58,675 nt of DNA from Stramonita haemastoma. Lineage: Eukaryota > Mollusca > Gastropoda > Neogastropoda > Muricidae. Positions 23,631-34,514 of the stretch are shown piece after piece. How positions within the stretch are numbered: the first letter of the stretch is position 1; the number at the start of each line of letters is the position of its first letter. Position numbers and translations under genes: made by a program. The stretch lies in assembly GCA_030674155.1 (NCBI GenBank), contig CM060342.1:16814938-16873612 (forward strand), read 5' to 3'. The notes beneath the pieces were generated by a model. That model was given only the letters and a program-made list of their open reading frames with translations. It made no database searches and was not told the DNA's origin.

Positions 23631-24548
23631 GTTCTGGGTAGCTTAAGGGGGTAGGGAGAAAGAGAGAGTAGTTCTGGGTAATTTTAGGGAGATGGGAAGC
23701 AGATTTTCTAGGCAATAGTTCATGGTTGTAACAGATAGGTAGATTCTGGGTAGCTGTTCAAAGTAGGTTTAGGTGATTTTTGGGGTGGGGGTGGGGGGGA
23801 GAAGATAAAAGTTTCTATGTTATTATTCAGGGCGATGTTAGGGTGGGAGGTGGGGGAAGAGTAGTTTCCTAGTAGTACAGAGATTTGATAGATTTTGAGA
23901 AGTTTTTTTTTAAGGGTAGTTATTGATGAGAAGGGGGGGGGGGGATGTGAGAGAAAAATTTCTAGGTGGATGTTTATGGTCATTACAGATGGGGCAGAAA
24001 ATTTTCAAGGTAGCTGTGTAGGGTATGTGGGGAAAGAGGAGGTGAGAGAGTTTCTGGGTAGTTTTTCAGGGTAGTGATCAACTGAGGGATGGGGAGGGGG
24101 GGTGATCACCTGTGTACTAGCCCATGGCAATTATATGGGGGATTGGGGACAAGAGGAAGTGAGTGGATAGTTACAGATGGAAGGTGGGGGAGACAGTTTC
24201 ATGGTCGTTGTGAATAAAGGGGAAAAAGCACATTCTCGGGAGGGGGTTCTAGGCAGTTGTTTGGGGTAGTTAGCAGGAGGGTGGTGACAGATTTTGAAAT
24301 TCTTGATAATTGATCATGACAGTTATAGGTAGGGGGTGGTTGTAGAGCAGTTTTGGAAGAGTTATTCAGGGCACTTATATGGATTGGAGCAGGGGGGGGG
24401 GGGGGGATCGTGAGAAAAGTTTCTCAGTGGTTGTTTAGGATAGATATAAGTGGGGGAGGATGTAAGAGTTTTTTGTTTTTTTTTGGGGGGGGTGGAGTGT
24501 CGTGATGAATCTTATGGATATTTATTCAATGAAGCAAAGGTGGGAGGG
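23400..24548. repeat. degenerate G/T-rich satellite, copy 2
   Basis: Counterpart of 11500-12257, longer by several hundred bases. It contains an uninterrupted run of 41 G at 23589-23629 and repeated GGGTAGTTATT, GGGTAGCTT and TTCTGGGTA blocks. No gene is seen. Confidence 0.7.
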
Positions 24549-25672
24549 GTAAGGTAGCTGTTGATAGGGGGGGGATAAGGTAGCTGTTGATAGGGGGGGG
24601 ATAAGGTAGCTGTTGATAGGGGGGATAAGGTAGCTGTTGATAGGGGGGGGGGATAAGGTAGCTGTTGATAGGGGGGGGGATAAGGTAGCTGTTGATAGGG
24701 GGGGGATAAGGTAGCTGTTGATAGGGGGGGGGGATAAGGTAGCTGTTGATAGGGGGGGGGATAAGGTAGCTGTTGATAGGGGGGGGATAAGGTAGCTGTT
24801 GATAGGGGGGGGGGATAAGGTAGCTGTTGATAGGGGGGGGGGATAAGGTAGCTGTTGATAGGGGGGGGATAAGGTAGCTGTTGATAGGGGGGGGGATAAG
24901 GTAGCTGTTGATAGGGGGGGGATAAGGTAGCTGTTGATAGGGGGGGGGGATAAGGTAGCTGTTGATAGGGGGGGGATAAGGTAGCTGTTGATAGGGGGGG
25001 ATAAGGTAGCTGTTGATAGGGGGGGGGGATAAGGTAGCTGTTGATAGGGGGGGGGGATAAGGTAGCTGTTGATAGGGGGGGGATAAGGTAGCTGTTGATA
25101 GGGGGGGGGGGATAAGGTAGCTGTTGATAGGGGGGGGGATAAGGTAGCTGTTGATAGGGGGGGGGGATAAGGTAGCTGTTGATAGGGGGGGGGGGGGATA
25201 AGGTAGCTGTTGATAGGGGGGGGGGGGGATAAGGTAGCTGTTGATAGGGGGGGGGGATAAGGTTAGCTGTTGATAGGGGGGGATAAGGTAGCTGTTGATA
25301 GGGGGGGGGATAAGGTAGCTGTTGATAGGGGGGGGGATAAGGTAGCTGTTGATAGGGGGGGGGATAAGGTAGCTGTTGATAGGGGGGGGGGATAAGGTAG
25401 CTGTTGATAGGGGGGGGATAAGGTAGCTGTTGATAGGGGGGGGGATAAGGTAGCTGTTGATAGGGGGGGGGATAAGGTAGCTGTTGATAGGGGGGGGATA
25501 AGGTAGCTGTTGATAGGGGGGGGGAGATAAGGTAGCTGTTGATAGGGGGGGGGGGATAAGGGAGCTGTTGATAGGGGGGGGGGGTATAAGGTAACTGTTG
25601 ATAGGGGGGGGGAATAAGGGAGCTGTTGATAGGGGGGGGGGGGGATAAGGGAGCTGTTGATAGGCGGGGTGG
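24549..25672. repeat. G-run minisatellite array 2
   Basis: About 40 units of the same ATAAGGTAGCTGTTGATA plus G-run repeat, far more uniform than array 1. The last four units diverge (GGGAGCTG, GGTAACTG) and grade into degenerate G/T-rich satellite at 25,680. It is the collinear counterpart of array 1. Confidence 0.97.
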
Positions 25673-25849
25673 GGGATGGTAGAGATTCTGGGTAATTGCT
25701 TGGTGTTGCTTCTAGGTAGGTTTTTCAGGGTAGTTAGGGGGTGGGGTTGAGAGAAGTTCCTGTGTGTGTGTGTGTGGATAGTTTCAGGATAGTTGTAAGG
25801 AATTGTTTGTGTGTGTGTGTGTGTATAGTTTCAGGATAGTTGTAGGGAA

Positions 25850-25885
<36 letters not shown>

Positions 25886-26060
25886 ATGTATGTGTGTAAA
25901 TTTTCAGGATAGTTGTAGGGATGTGTGTGTGTGGATAGTTTCGGGATAGTTGTAGGGAATGTGTGTGTGTGTGTGTAGTTCAGGTTATTTGGGGGAGGAG
26001 GGGTGTGTAGAGGGCAGTAGTTCAGGTTAGCCTTGGGGGGGGGGGGGGGGGGTTGCAATT
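25673..26060. repeat. degenerate G/T-rich satellite, right edge
   Basis: Repeated blocks of GTGTGTGTG plus ATAGTTTCAGGATAGTTGTA (about 60 bp period) follow array 2, ending in a G run and a T run at 26035-26082. This is the right boundary of G/T-rich plus-strand sequence. Confidence 0.65.
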
Positions 26061-26099
26061 TTTTTTTTTTTTTTTTTTTTTTGTGCGTGTGTGTGCAAG

Positions 26100-26125
26100 T
26101 TGTGTTTTAGCTGAATAAAGTGCCT
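26100..26125 (+). terminator. possible poly(A) signal
   Basis: GCTGAATAAAGTGCCTGAAA carries AATAAA at 26114-26119, at the border between the G/T-rich and C-rich repeat fields. No open frame leads into it, so it may be fortuitous. Confidence 0.2.
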
Positions 26126-26259
26126 GAAACCTTTCTTGTTGACTCCTGTTCTATCTTGTGTTGCATGAGGTGTGCATGCATGTGAGCTGTCGCAGAGAAC
26201 TGTGCTCACTGTCCAGCAGCTATATAAGTAAATTAACTCTAGGGGTGGGTGGTCGGGGG

Positions 26260-28560
26260 ATCGGAGGTGGGAGACTATATAGCTCCTCAACACTGCAAAC
26301 CTTCCCCCACTTGGAAAACTGGAAGAAAAACCACCCCAACCCTACCCCACCAAAAAAAAAACGAATGCCATGTATGCTCCATTATCCCCCCTGCATTTCT
26401 CCACCATGACCTGTGTGCCTTTATCCCCCATGCACAGTTTGTCAGGAAATGTGACCGGATGTGGTGATGGGGCCATCACTACTTATTAACCCTACATTTT
26501 ATCAGAAACTGGAAGCTAAGTAACACCCCCCACTCCCTGAACACTCTTAACTAGATGACTACCCCCCCTCTGAAAACTTGATTCTAACTAGATGAGGATT
26601 AGGGAAAAACAAAAGCCACCTGCATGTGACCCAAAGTCAAATTCGAACACTGGAAAGATGTCCAACCTAACTCGACCATTTAACAAAAGTACCCTCTTCT
26701 GAACACAGCCAACTGCAACTTTACTCAGTACATATTTTTTTCTTAATTTTTTATTTTATTGTTTTTTCTTCTCCTTTGACTGAGGGCTGGGTGTAGAAAA
26801 GCCATCCTGTGTGCTTATTTCTTTTCCTTTGACAAAATAGTTTGAAGTTTCAAATCCTTTAAAGTTTGATGAAAATTGTATGTAACTTTTCAGGCAATTT
26901 TGTTGTTGTTGTTGAATAAATGTTACAAAGGAATGTATCTTCAACATGGTTGAAATCTAAGATTGCTTTTATTTTAAATGATTTTGAAATGATCTGATCC
27001 TGTCCTGCATATCCAGCAATGATTTCCATTTAAGCTGTTGCTGTTAACTGTGTTCCATCTCTAGGTGACCACATACTGAGCTAGGTTCAGACTCCTCCAA
27101 AATATACAACTAGGTACACACTCCCATATCACCACACATACAGGCTACATCAGTACAGAATTTTACCTACCTCATTCTAAGAAGAAAAAAATTCACCACC
27201 ACCACCATCCCTCATATTCATCTTCCCAACCTCCCCCTGTTTATACCAATTTTTACCTTATCACATCTAAGATCCTGTAGAGAAAAAGCCCCCCCCCCCC
27301 AATTTTTTTTTGATAGAAACTTCCTCACATATTTAATCCTGTTCTAGCAACTTAAAAATAATAGTACTGTATTCCTGAATATTTTCCACTTTACCGTTTT
27401 CAGAACACCTGCATCTATGTAAGAAAAAAAAAAAATCACCACTCTTTTTTTTCCAGTATTATTTCTAACCCCTCCCTCCTTTACTGCCCCCCCTCCCCCC
27501 TCCTGTTTTTTTTTCTTATTACATCTGTAATCCTGCTCAAATAAATTGAAATATTATCAACAATATCCCTAACACCCCCCTTATTTTTTTTCTTAATTTC
27601 ATCCCCCCCGCAATACTTATTCAAAAATTGGAAATATCATCAACATTCCCACTGGCTCCCTAACATTTATAATACCGTTCAAGTAAATGGAAAATTTCCC
27701 CATTTCCACACCCTGTTCAAATAAATAGAAAATGTTCCCGGTTTCCCTACCCTGTCCAAATAACTGGAAATGTTCCCCATTTCCCTACCTGTCCAAATAA
27801 ATGGAAAATGTTCCCCATTTCCCTATCCTGTCCAAATAAATGGAAAATGTTCCCCATTTCCCTACCCTGTCCAAATAATGGAAAATGTTCCCCATTTCCC
27901 TATCCTGTCCAAATAAATGGAAAATGTTACCCATTTCCCTACCCTGTCCAAATAAATGGAAAATGTTCCCCATTTCCCTACCCTGTCCAAATAAATGGAA
28001 AATGTTCCCCATTTCCCTACCCTGTCCAAATAAATGGAAAATGTTCCCATTTCCCTACCCTCCCCATTTCCCTATCCTGTCCAAATAATCGGAAATGTTA
28101 GCTGTTTTCCTAAACCCACCCACTGTTTTTTGTTTTTGGTCAATCATACAACCCTGCCTAAAACTAAAGCATTATCTACATTCTAACCCCCCCCCCTTTT
28201 TTTTTTTTTTTAACAAACCATAATTCTGTGACGATTGTTTCACAGAATTCAGAAACCTCACCTTCCCTAGCTCCCCCCTACTTTTTCACACCTGCAATGC
28301 TGTTTAAAAGGAGGGAAACATTTCCACCTGTACCCCTCCATCACCCCTGTTTACCAGACATTCTGTCCAGTCCCCTACATTCCATCTCCTCACTTTTGAT
28401 AGCCTGTCTCAAAATTTGGAATCATTATACCCACCCCCACTATGTACACATACAATGCCCCCGTTATGCTTATGATTTTTTTCTAATTGGAAGTATTACC
28501 ATCATTCTTCCCCTCTAGTCATTTTTACTTTGTTATACCTCCGTAATCATACCTGCATTG
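26260..28560. repeat. degenerate C-rich satellite field
   Basis: A loosely periodic repeat (about 70-80 bp) on the plus strand: CTGTTCAAATAAATTGGAAA, then TATTATCACCATCC, then ACCCCCCTCC, then a T-rich stretch and CATCTGTAATCCTG. Similar blocks return at 30540-30850 and 31200-31660. Coding potential is absent; stops and C runs break all frames. Confidence 0.65.
27670..28100. repeat. 38-39 bp tandem array
   Basis: About ten copies of AAATGTTCCCCATTTCCCTA plus CCCTGTCCAAATAAATGG, nearly identical in the middle and diverging at both ends. It looks like a locally homogenised version of the surrounding C-rich satellite. Confidence 0.92.
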
Positions 28561-28563
28561 TAT

Positions 28564-28592
28564 CCCCCCCCCCCCCCCCCCCCCCCCCCCCC
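28564..28592. repeat. poly-C run (29 C)
   Basis: An uninterrupted C homopolymer. Its length is not reliable in long-read consensus. Shorter C runs occur at 28957-28979 and elsewhere in this field. Confidence 0.9.
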
Positions 28593-29039
28593 TGAAAATT
28601 AAAAAACCCATTTAAAAAGAAATATCCCTCACTATGTATCTCAGCCTGCTTTTTCTTTCTTTGGTGTTTTATTACTTCTACAATTTTGTCAAACATATCC
28701 TGCTTCAAAAAAAAGGACTAAGTTTGGAGTGAGGGCTAGTATTCCATCAAGGCATACTGTATTCCAAACTGCAAAAAAAAAAAAGAGAAGAAAATCCTAA
28801 TAGAACTTTAAATTAAAAAAAAAAAAGAAAGAAATTATAGCAGCCTGTAACATACCTCCAGCATTTCAACCTTTTTGTTAAAAAAAATGAGACCTAGAAA
28901 GAGATATCTCGACTGAAGTAAAACATTTTTAAAAGTCTGTACTGATCTGCCAACACCCCCCCCCCCCCCCCCCCCCCCCTCTTTCTCCCTCGTGTCAAAC
29001 AGCTATCCCTGACTGACTAACAGGACAAACACACACACA

Positions 29040-29660
29040 CAGAGCTATGACTATCAACACTAAAGGTAATGGACCCCTGTCACCACATCAAGCCAACCCC
29101 ACTTCCTGACAAACCAACCCTGCATGGGGGATACAGACCCACGCATCAGCAACAGATCATGGTGGGGGAGAAGAAATGCAGGGGTGGATGGCTGGACAGC
29201 AATGCAGCATACATGGCACTCGTCTTCTCTCTCTGCTCCCTTACCTGGTGAGGTGAGGTGGTGTGATGCCTGGTCTTTTCCTGGAGAACTCGGAACCTGC
29301 TTTGCTTCGGTTGAAACATAATACCGACTTCAAAGCAGCTCTCTCTTTTTTTTTTTGGTATAGGATGCATACTGGGTACACTTGTCTTCCTGGAACTAAT
29401 GTAACATGAATTATGGGATCAATAAAGTTCATATTTGATCTGTATATGTACACACACACACACATAATATATATATACACACGCACATGAAGGGAATTAA
29501 GGCACTTGCAGGTCTGCACTTGAAAGTTGACCTGGGAGATTCTAAAAAAAAAATCCCCACCCTTAATTCATCAGATGTCGCTGCTGAGATTCAAACCCAC
29601 AACTTCATGGACTCATGGGACTGAAGTCAAACTGTCTTAACCACTCAACTACAGCATTGT
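29040..29660 (-). mobile_element. SINE-D copy 1
   Basis: Read on the minus strand it starts with the tRNA-like head GCTGTAGTTGAGTGGTTAAG and B box GGGTTTGAATCTC, then GGTGGGGATTT and GACCTGCAAGTGCC. The body includes the complement of GATGCATACTGGGTACACTT. Related copies lie at 32340-32945, 35200-35470 (body only), 36725-37180 and, more decayed, 48900-49090. Confidence 0.7.
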
Positions 29661-29734
29661 CATATTTTATAGTTTTTAAATTGGAACAAATTCTTTACAT
29701 TTTTCGGGTTTGTTTCTCAGCTAGAGCTCTGATG

Positions 29735-30085
29735 GTCACCTATGGTGAAGTTTTTGCATATGCGACTTTTATTCCCCACCATTTAGGTAGCTGCATTCTG
29801 ACTTTGGGGATGGTATCTAAACACGACACTGTGCGTGCATTAAAAAAAAAAAATTCCGCTCCTACGGCCACGAAATGGCCTACTCTTCCAAAAGATGAAA
29901 TGGCTTTTAATGTGTGCGCAAATTGTTCTGCATGCATTTGAATACTGTGCTTCAGTTTACAGTCCCATCTGAAGGACTTTGACATTCAGTTCAATTTTCT
30001 CATCAAACTGGGAAGAAAGGGCAAGGCTGGGAATGGAACCCAGAACCTCACAGTTTACATGAATGTCTTAACCGTCCTTCTACCA
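29735..30085 (-). mobile_element. SINE-A copy, tail 1
   Basis: The plus strand reads the reverse complement: AGCTAGAGCTCTG, CCACCATTTAGGTAGC, GGATGGTATCTAAACACGAC, GGCCTACTCTTCC, GAACCCAGAACCTC. The alternative head (GGGTTCCATTCCC) is at the right end. Confidence 0.78.
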
Positions 30086-30169
30086 GCCTTCTTTAAAAAA
30101 AAATTTAATGTTAAGAATTTTTTTTAAAAACCAACAACAAACCTGATGTACTTAACCTTTGGCATCATC

Positions 30170-30298
30170 TGAGCAGGGTGAGGGTTTGGTGACTTTGTGG
30201 GGTGTGGTCTAAGGGGCTGTGGTCCTCTACAAGATGACATCTCCTGGCTTCTGCCCTGATGACCGCACAGTCACCAATCTTCTTGCTTTCCCAGCTAC
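30170..30298 (-). other. exon-like segment of a local duplication (member 1)
   Basis: After a TTTTTTCAG on the minus strand the sequence reads SWESKKIGDCAVIRAEARR in one frame before degrading. The same KIGDCAV block recurs 3 kb to the right after another TTTTCAG. It may be a duplicated exon or part of a repeat; no family is recognised. Confidence 0.3.
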
Positions 30299-30349
30299 CT
30301 GAAAAAATATATATGCAATTGCTGTGTTCATTAAAAGAAAAAAAAGGTG

Positions 30350-30440
30350 TGATAATAATGATAATAATACATGGAATTTATATAGCGCTATATCTTGCAA
30401 AAATGAATCAAAGCGCTTGCATTTGACCTTTACACACACA
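30350..30440 (+). repeat. TATATAGCGCT element, second intact copy
   Basis: ATGGAATTTATATAGCGCTA, then TATCTTGCAAAAATGAATCA, then AAGCGCTTGCATTTGACC, followed by a CA/GT microsatellite (30430-30485). It is the best-kept copy beside that at 425-530. Confidence 0.7.
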
Positions 30441-30451
30441 CACACATACAC

Positions 30452-30490
<39 letters not shown>

Positions 30491-30913
30491 TGTTTTGGGT
30501 GATCCCTCGAAAAATAAACCAAGGACCATATGACAAAGCCCCCAAACCAACAACTCCTACCCCCCTAACTTAAAAACAAAAATTAGCAATACTCTGCCCA
30601 TATTACCAATACCCCCCCCCCCTCTCCTTCTTCTTTCACCTCAATCCTGCCATACTGTCTCAAAATTTGAACATTTAAATTTTATTTACACCCCCCCCCC
30701 TCCCCTAAATATATACTCCTTTCAAATAATCATAAATAAAACCTATATCCCACCCAACACACACATTTTTTAACATTGATTAAACCCTGCAATTTTCTCT
30801 CAAAACTGAACACATTACCTACATCTTCACTCTCCCCCACCCTCTCCCTTCCCCTTCTTTCTGGTTTTTGTTTCTTTTCTTTTTGGTGTTTTTGTTTTTG
30901 TTTGTTTCAAACA

Positions 30914-31205
30914 ATGGGGAGGGAATAACTCAGTGGTCAGAGCACTCGCTTTCCCAAGCTAAGGTTAAGCAGCATTGAGCATGGTTACCAAGTGGATGGG
31001 TGACCGTTTGCATGCCTTGGCTTCAGTACAGTCCCCCAATTCACCCAGCTGTAAATGGATACCTGCCCTCTTTAGGGTCAGGGAAGGTAAAGCAGCGAGG
31101 GAGAGAGGAGATTGGCACCATCCTCAATATGCTGGCCCCTCAAGAAGCTGAAGTCTGGCATCTCGCTCCGCAATGACCGCATAGGTTACAGGACACCATT
31201 ACCTT
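30914..31205 (+). mobile_element. SINE-C, tRNA/5S rRNA chimeric SINE, copy 1
   Basis: A tRNA-type A box (GGAATAACTCAGTGGTCAGA) leads into 5S rRNA-like sequence: AAGCAGCATTGAGC, then GGTTACCAAGTGGATGGGTG and ACCG. These correspond to box A, intermediate element and box C of the 5S internal promoter. The downstream body has GTAAATGGATACCTGCC and GGGTCAGGGAAGGTAAA. The second copy at 31690 confirms the boundaries. Confidence 0.8.
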
Positions 31206-31689
31206 TTGTTTTAAAATGTGAAATTATCATCATCATTCCAAGTTCCCCTTTTCCTCTGTTTCAAAGATGGGAAATATTATTTCTAGTCCTGCTCCTCTCT
31301 CAACCGTTGTTGACCTCCTCACACCAGAAATCCTGTCCAAAGAATTGACAATATACCGCCTCTATCTCTACACATCTGATATTCTGTCTTGAAACTTGAA
31401 ATTATCATTTTGATCCCCCCTCCCCTTAAAAAAAAAAGCACAACTATCCACATGCATGCACTTTATTCCTTTATACCTGTAAAGATTTTTTTCAATTGGA
31501 AATATTACAATCACCTCCAACCCCCTCCTACTCTTTGTTGTTTTTCTTTACTTCATAACCTTAGAAAGGAAAAGAATACTTATCACCATTCCACACCCCC
31601 ATCCCTTTATAACTTTAAAATTTTATGCAGCCTGCAATTTTTGTCATAAAAAGAATCAGGTAGGAATAGGGTGTAGAATTCTGCACGTC

Positions 31690-31985
31690 AGGAGGGGGGG
31701 GGATAGCTCAGTGGTCAGAGCGCTCGCTTTCCCCAAGTGAAGCTGAGCAGCGTTGAGTGTGGTTACCAGTTGGATGGGTGACCGTTTGCGCGCCTTGGCT
31801 TCAGTGCAGTCCCCCAGCTGTAAATGGGTACCTGCCTCTTAAGGGTCAGGGAAGGTAAAACAGTGAGGGAGAAGAAATGGGTGTGGCTCTCATTATGCTG
31901 GCCCTTAGAAAAGCTGAGATCTCTGATGCCTTACTCCCCTATGACCGCTTAGGTCATGGGACACCTTTACTTACCTTTACCTTTT
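31690..31985 (+). mobile_element. SINE-C, tRNA/5S rRNA chimeric SINE, copy 2
   Basis: GGATAGCTCAGTGGTCAGAG, then GAAGCTGAGCAGCGTTGAGT, then GGTTACCAGTTGGATGGGTG and ACCG. It is cleaner than copy 1 and ends with ACCTTTACTTACCTTTACCT and an A-rich tail. Flanks ATTCTGCACGTCA and ATTCCTGCATGGCA may be a degraded target duplication. Confidence 0.83.
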
Positions 31986-32339
31986 TAAAAATAAAAAAAA
32001 TTCCTGCATGGCATATTGTATTCCCAAATTCTTCCAAAGACAGTGAAAAAGATGAACAAAATTTAAAATACCCCCTCCCCCAATAATATCATAGCACCCT
32101 GCAACATGTCCGTTAGATCTCTATTACTGTGCCATTAAGATTACCTCCCTTGTTCTCTAATGCAGTAACAGCATGTGTACCTTGAAAAACAGTTCATCAG
32201 AAGTGACCTACGACCTAAGATTGACCTAAAAACTGTAGTTGTATCTACAGATGATAAAGATTGCCCACTACAATGGAGGGTCCTCACATGTTAAACAAAC
32301 CACAGCTGGTTAGCAGGTACCAACTTTTGGTCAGCATGA

Positions 32340-32945
32340 AGATCACAGACAAGTGAGACAAACACGCTTTCATCAAGGCAGCCCCAGATCATGGTATGTA
32401 CACAGAAGAAATGCAGGGATGGATAGTAATGTAACACACATCACACGACATTCTTCTTGCTTCTCTACATTCCCTTACCAGGTGGTATGTGCAGTACCAG
32501 GTCCTGTGCTTGTCACTCTGCAGGTCTGCCTGCTGGCCTCAGCTGATGCATTCTCACTTCAGAGCAGCTCATTTCTCTTGAAACAGGGTGCATGCTTGGT
32601 ATATTCCTGTAAACAAACACACACTGACTTGACTGGGGGAAGCGAGCGCTCTGACCACTGAGCTATCCTGCCCCCAAATGGATCTACAGAATTGAAATCA
32701 AAAGGTACTAGCACAGACCAACAGTCATACAAATATCAGGATCTTTAATGTGCATATTTGATCTTCTGCATGTGCATAATATACACAAAAGGAAGATAGG
32801 CACTGGCAGGCCTGCACTTTAAATCCCCACCCTTCATTCATCAGACACTGCTGCCGATATTCAAATAATATGTTACTATGAATACACAACTTCATGAACC
32901 CACAGAATTGAAGGCAGGGTCTTAACCACGCAGTTATACTGTCCA
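32340..32945 (-). mobile_element. SINE-D copy 2
   Basis: Shares CAGATCATGG, GAAATGCAGGGATGGA, GTGCATGCTTGGTATATTCC, GGCACTGGCAGGCCTGCACT and the head complement CTTAACCACGCAGTTATACT with copy 1. A short SINE-C head fragment (32638-32676, minus) is inserted within it. Confidence 0.68.
32638..32676 (-). mobile_element. SINE-C head fragment
   Basis: The complement reads GGGGGCAGGATAGCTCAGTG then GTCAGAGCGCTCGCTTCCCC, the tRNA-derived head of SINE-C without its 5S part. Confidence 0.65.
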
Positions 32946-33111
32946 TCAAATTCTGTGTTTTTGAATGGAAAGAAAATGTTTTTGAATTTAATGTTATAAA
33001 TTAAAATGGCACTGACCCCCCCCCAAAAAAAAAAAACAACCCCCCCCCCCCCCAAAACCCCCCACCCAAAAACAACAACAAACAAACATACACCCACCTG
33101 ATTGACTTGCC

Positions 33112-33295
33112 TTAAGCAACATGTGAGTACAGCAAGGCCAGCATCAATGCTTTGGTCAATCTGCCAGCTGTAGTCAAAGGGAGCCGGGGTCTGTCTGGTC
33201 CCCTGCAAGACGACTTAGTTCTCCTGCCTTCAGCCCTCATGACTGCACAGTCACCAATCTTCCTGCTGTCTTCAATTAACACCTTCCCCAGCAGC
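33112..33295 (-). other. exon-like segment of a local duplication (member 2)
   Basis: After TGTGTATTTTCAG the open frame LLGKVLIEDSRKIGDCAVMR continues through AEGRRTKSSCRGPDRPRLPL to a TAA at 33112-33114. It is longer and better kept than member 1. Its phase does not join the candidate first exon at 41798-41828. Confidence 0.32.
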
Positions 33296-33644
33296 CTGAA
33301 AATACACAGAATTTAGAACCGTCTTTATTTCAGGATTAAAACAAAACAGGTGTGATATGTGTATTTTCTGGGTGATTGATTCCCAAGGGAGTTAAGCTGG
33401 GGAACATTTATGACCCCCCCAAAAAACAACAACAAAACAAACCAAAAAAAAAACCCCAAACAAAAACAAAAAAAAGACATACATCCGATATTGTGTGCCA
33501 GTGGGAACAGATGACAAAACTGCACACACACAGGGACTGGATAAAAAAATAATATCAAGACAAAACTCAAAGTGTGCCCCCTACCCACTCCCTTCAACCC
33601 ATTTGCCCTGACCCACCTACAGGGAGCAGCACTCTTGATTTCAC

Positions 33645-34050
33645 CTGAAAACATCACCATAGGCCTGAAGAATGCGTCTCCCTCATTGTTCAAAACATCA
33701 CCATAGGCCTGAAGAATGAGTCTCCCTCATTGTTCAAAACATCACCACAGGCCTGAAGAATGCGTCTCCCTCATTGTTCAAAACATCACCACAGGCCTGA
33801 AGAATGCGTCTCCTCATTGTTCAAAACATCACCACAGGCCTGAAGAATGCGTCTCCCTCATTGTTCAAAACATCACCACAGGCCTGAAGAATGGTTCTCC
33901 CTCATTGTTCAAAACATCACACAGGCCTGAAGAATGCGTCTCCCTCATTGATCAAAACATCACCATAGGCCTGAAGAATGCGTCTCCCTCATTGATCAAA
34001 ACATCACCATAGGCCTGAAGAATGAGTCTCCCTCATTGATCAAAACATGC
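33645..34050. repeat. 44-bp tandem array
   Basis: About nine units of AAAACATCACCACAGGCCTG, then AAGAATGCGTCTCCCTCATT and GTTC. The first and last units share the CCATAGG variant while the middle ones have CCACAGG, and GATC replaces GTTC in the last units. The 44-bp period is not a multiple of three, so the open frame is incidental. Confidence 0.96.
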
Positions 34051-34309
34051 ATGACGACAAACAGCCATGGCCAACTCACTGGCTGATGCAGGCAAACTGA
34101 ATTGTGAGAAAAATTGATGTCACACTATGGCTTTATTGTATTGCAAAAATGTTCATATCTGATTGCAAAGTTTACTTTCTTAATCTTTTGTCATTCTGTT
34201 CCATTTTTGAGACCGATTCAAGAAAAAGGCTGACATTTCTCTCTTATGGTTTTTACTCTTTCCTCCCGATCCTACCTGAATAGTTACTGTCATCTGTTTT
34301 CATAACTTT

Positions 34310-34390
34310 CTTACAGACAATTTGAGGTTCCACAAGGATCTGTTTTTGGTCCCATTCTGTTTCAGTCTTTGTTATTTGATGCTTAATCTA
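34310..34390 (+). pseudogene. short non-LTR RT relic (VPQGS block)
   Basis: A short frame reads FEVPQGSVFGPILF followed by a stop-interrupted stretch, matching the VPQGSxLGPxLF block of non-LTR reverse transcriptases. Upstream sequence from about 34210 is too decayed to align by eye. Only this fragment is supported. Confidence 0.6.
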
Positions 34391-34514
34391 TTTCCGGAAA
34401 TGGGTGTCCCATCATTTTTTTCCAACCCGTTTTTTTTTTTACAAAAATTTGTTGATTAAAAAAAAAGTCATATGCTAATCAAGTTTACAAATCAGGCTAA
34501 TCTCTATTTTGTTA

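Larger units (their letters stand above)
16176..25672. repeat. large collinear duplication, copy 2 (starts at assembly gap)
   Basis: Copy 2 of the block beginning at about 4015. It starts immediately after 100 N, already inside the duplicated sequence, and runs through the second minisatellite array. Stretches such as 18841-18900 are identical to copy 1, while others differ at several sites per 60 bases. It has three 40-bp units where copy 1 has about 15, one 63-bp unit where copy 1 has about six, and an extra insertion near 22080-22175. Confidence 0.92.

Noticed and set aside
31738..31785. 5S rRNA gene
   Set aside because: Only the internal control region is present, without the 5' and 3' stems, and it is embedded in a repeated element.
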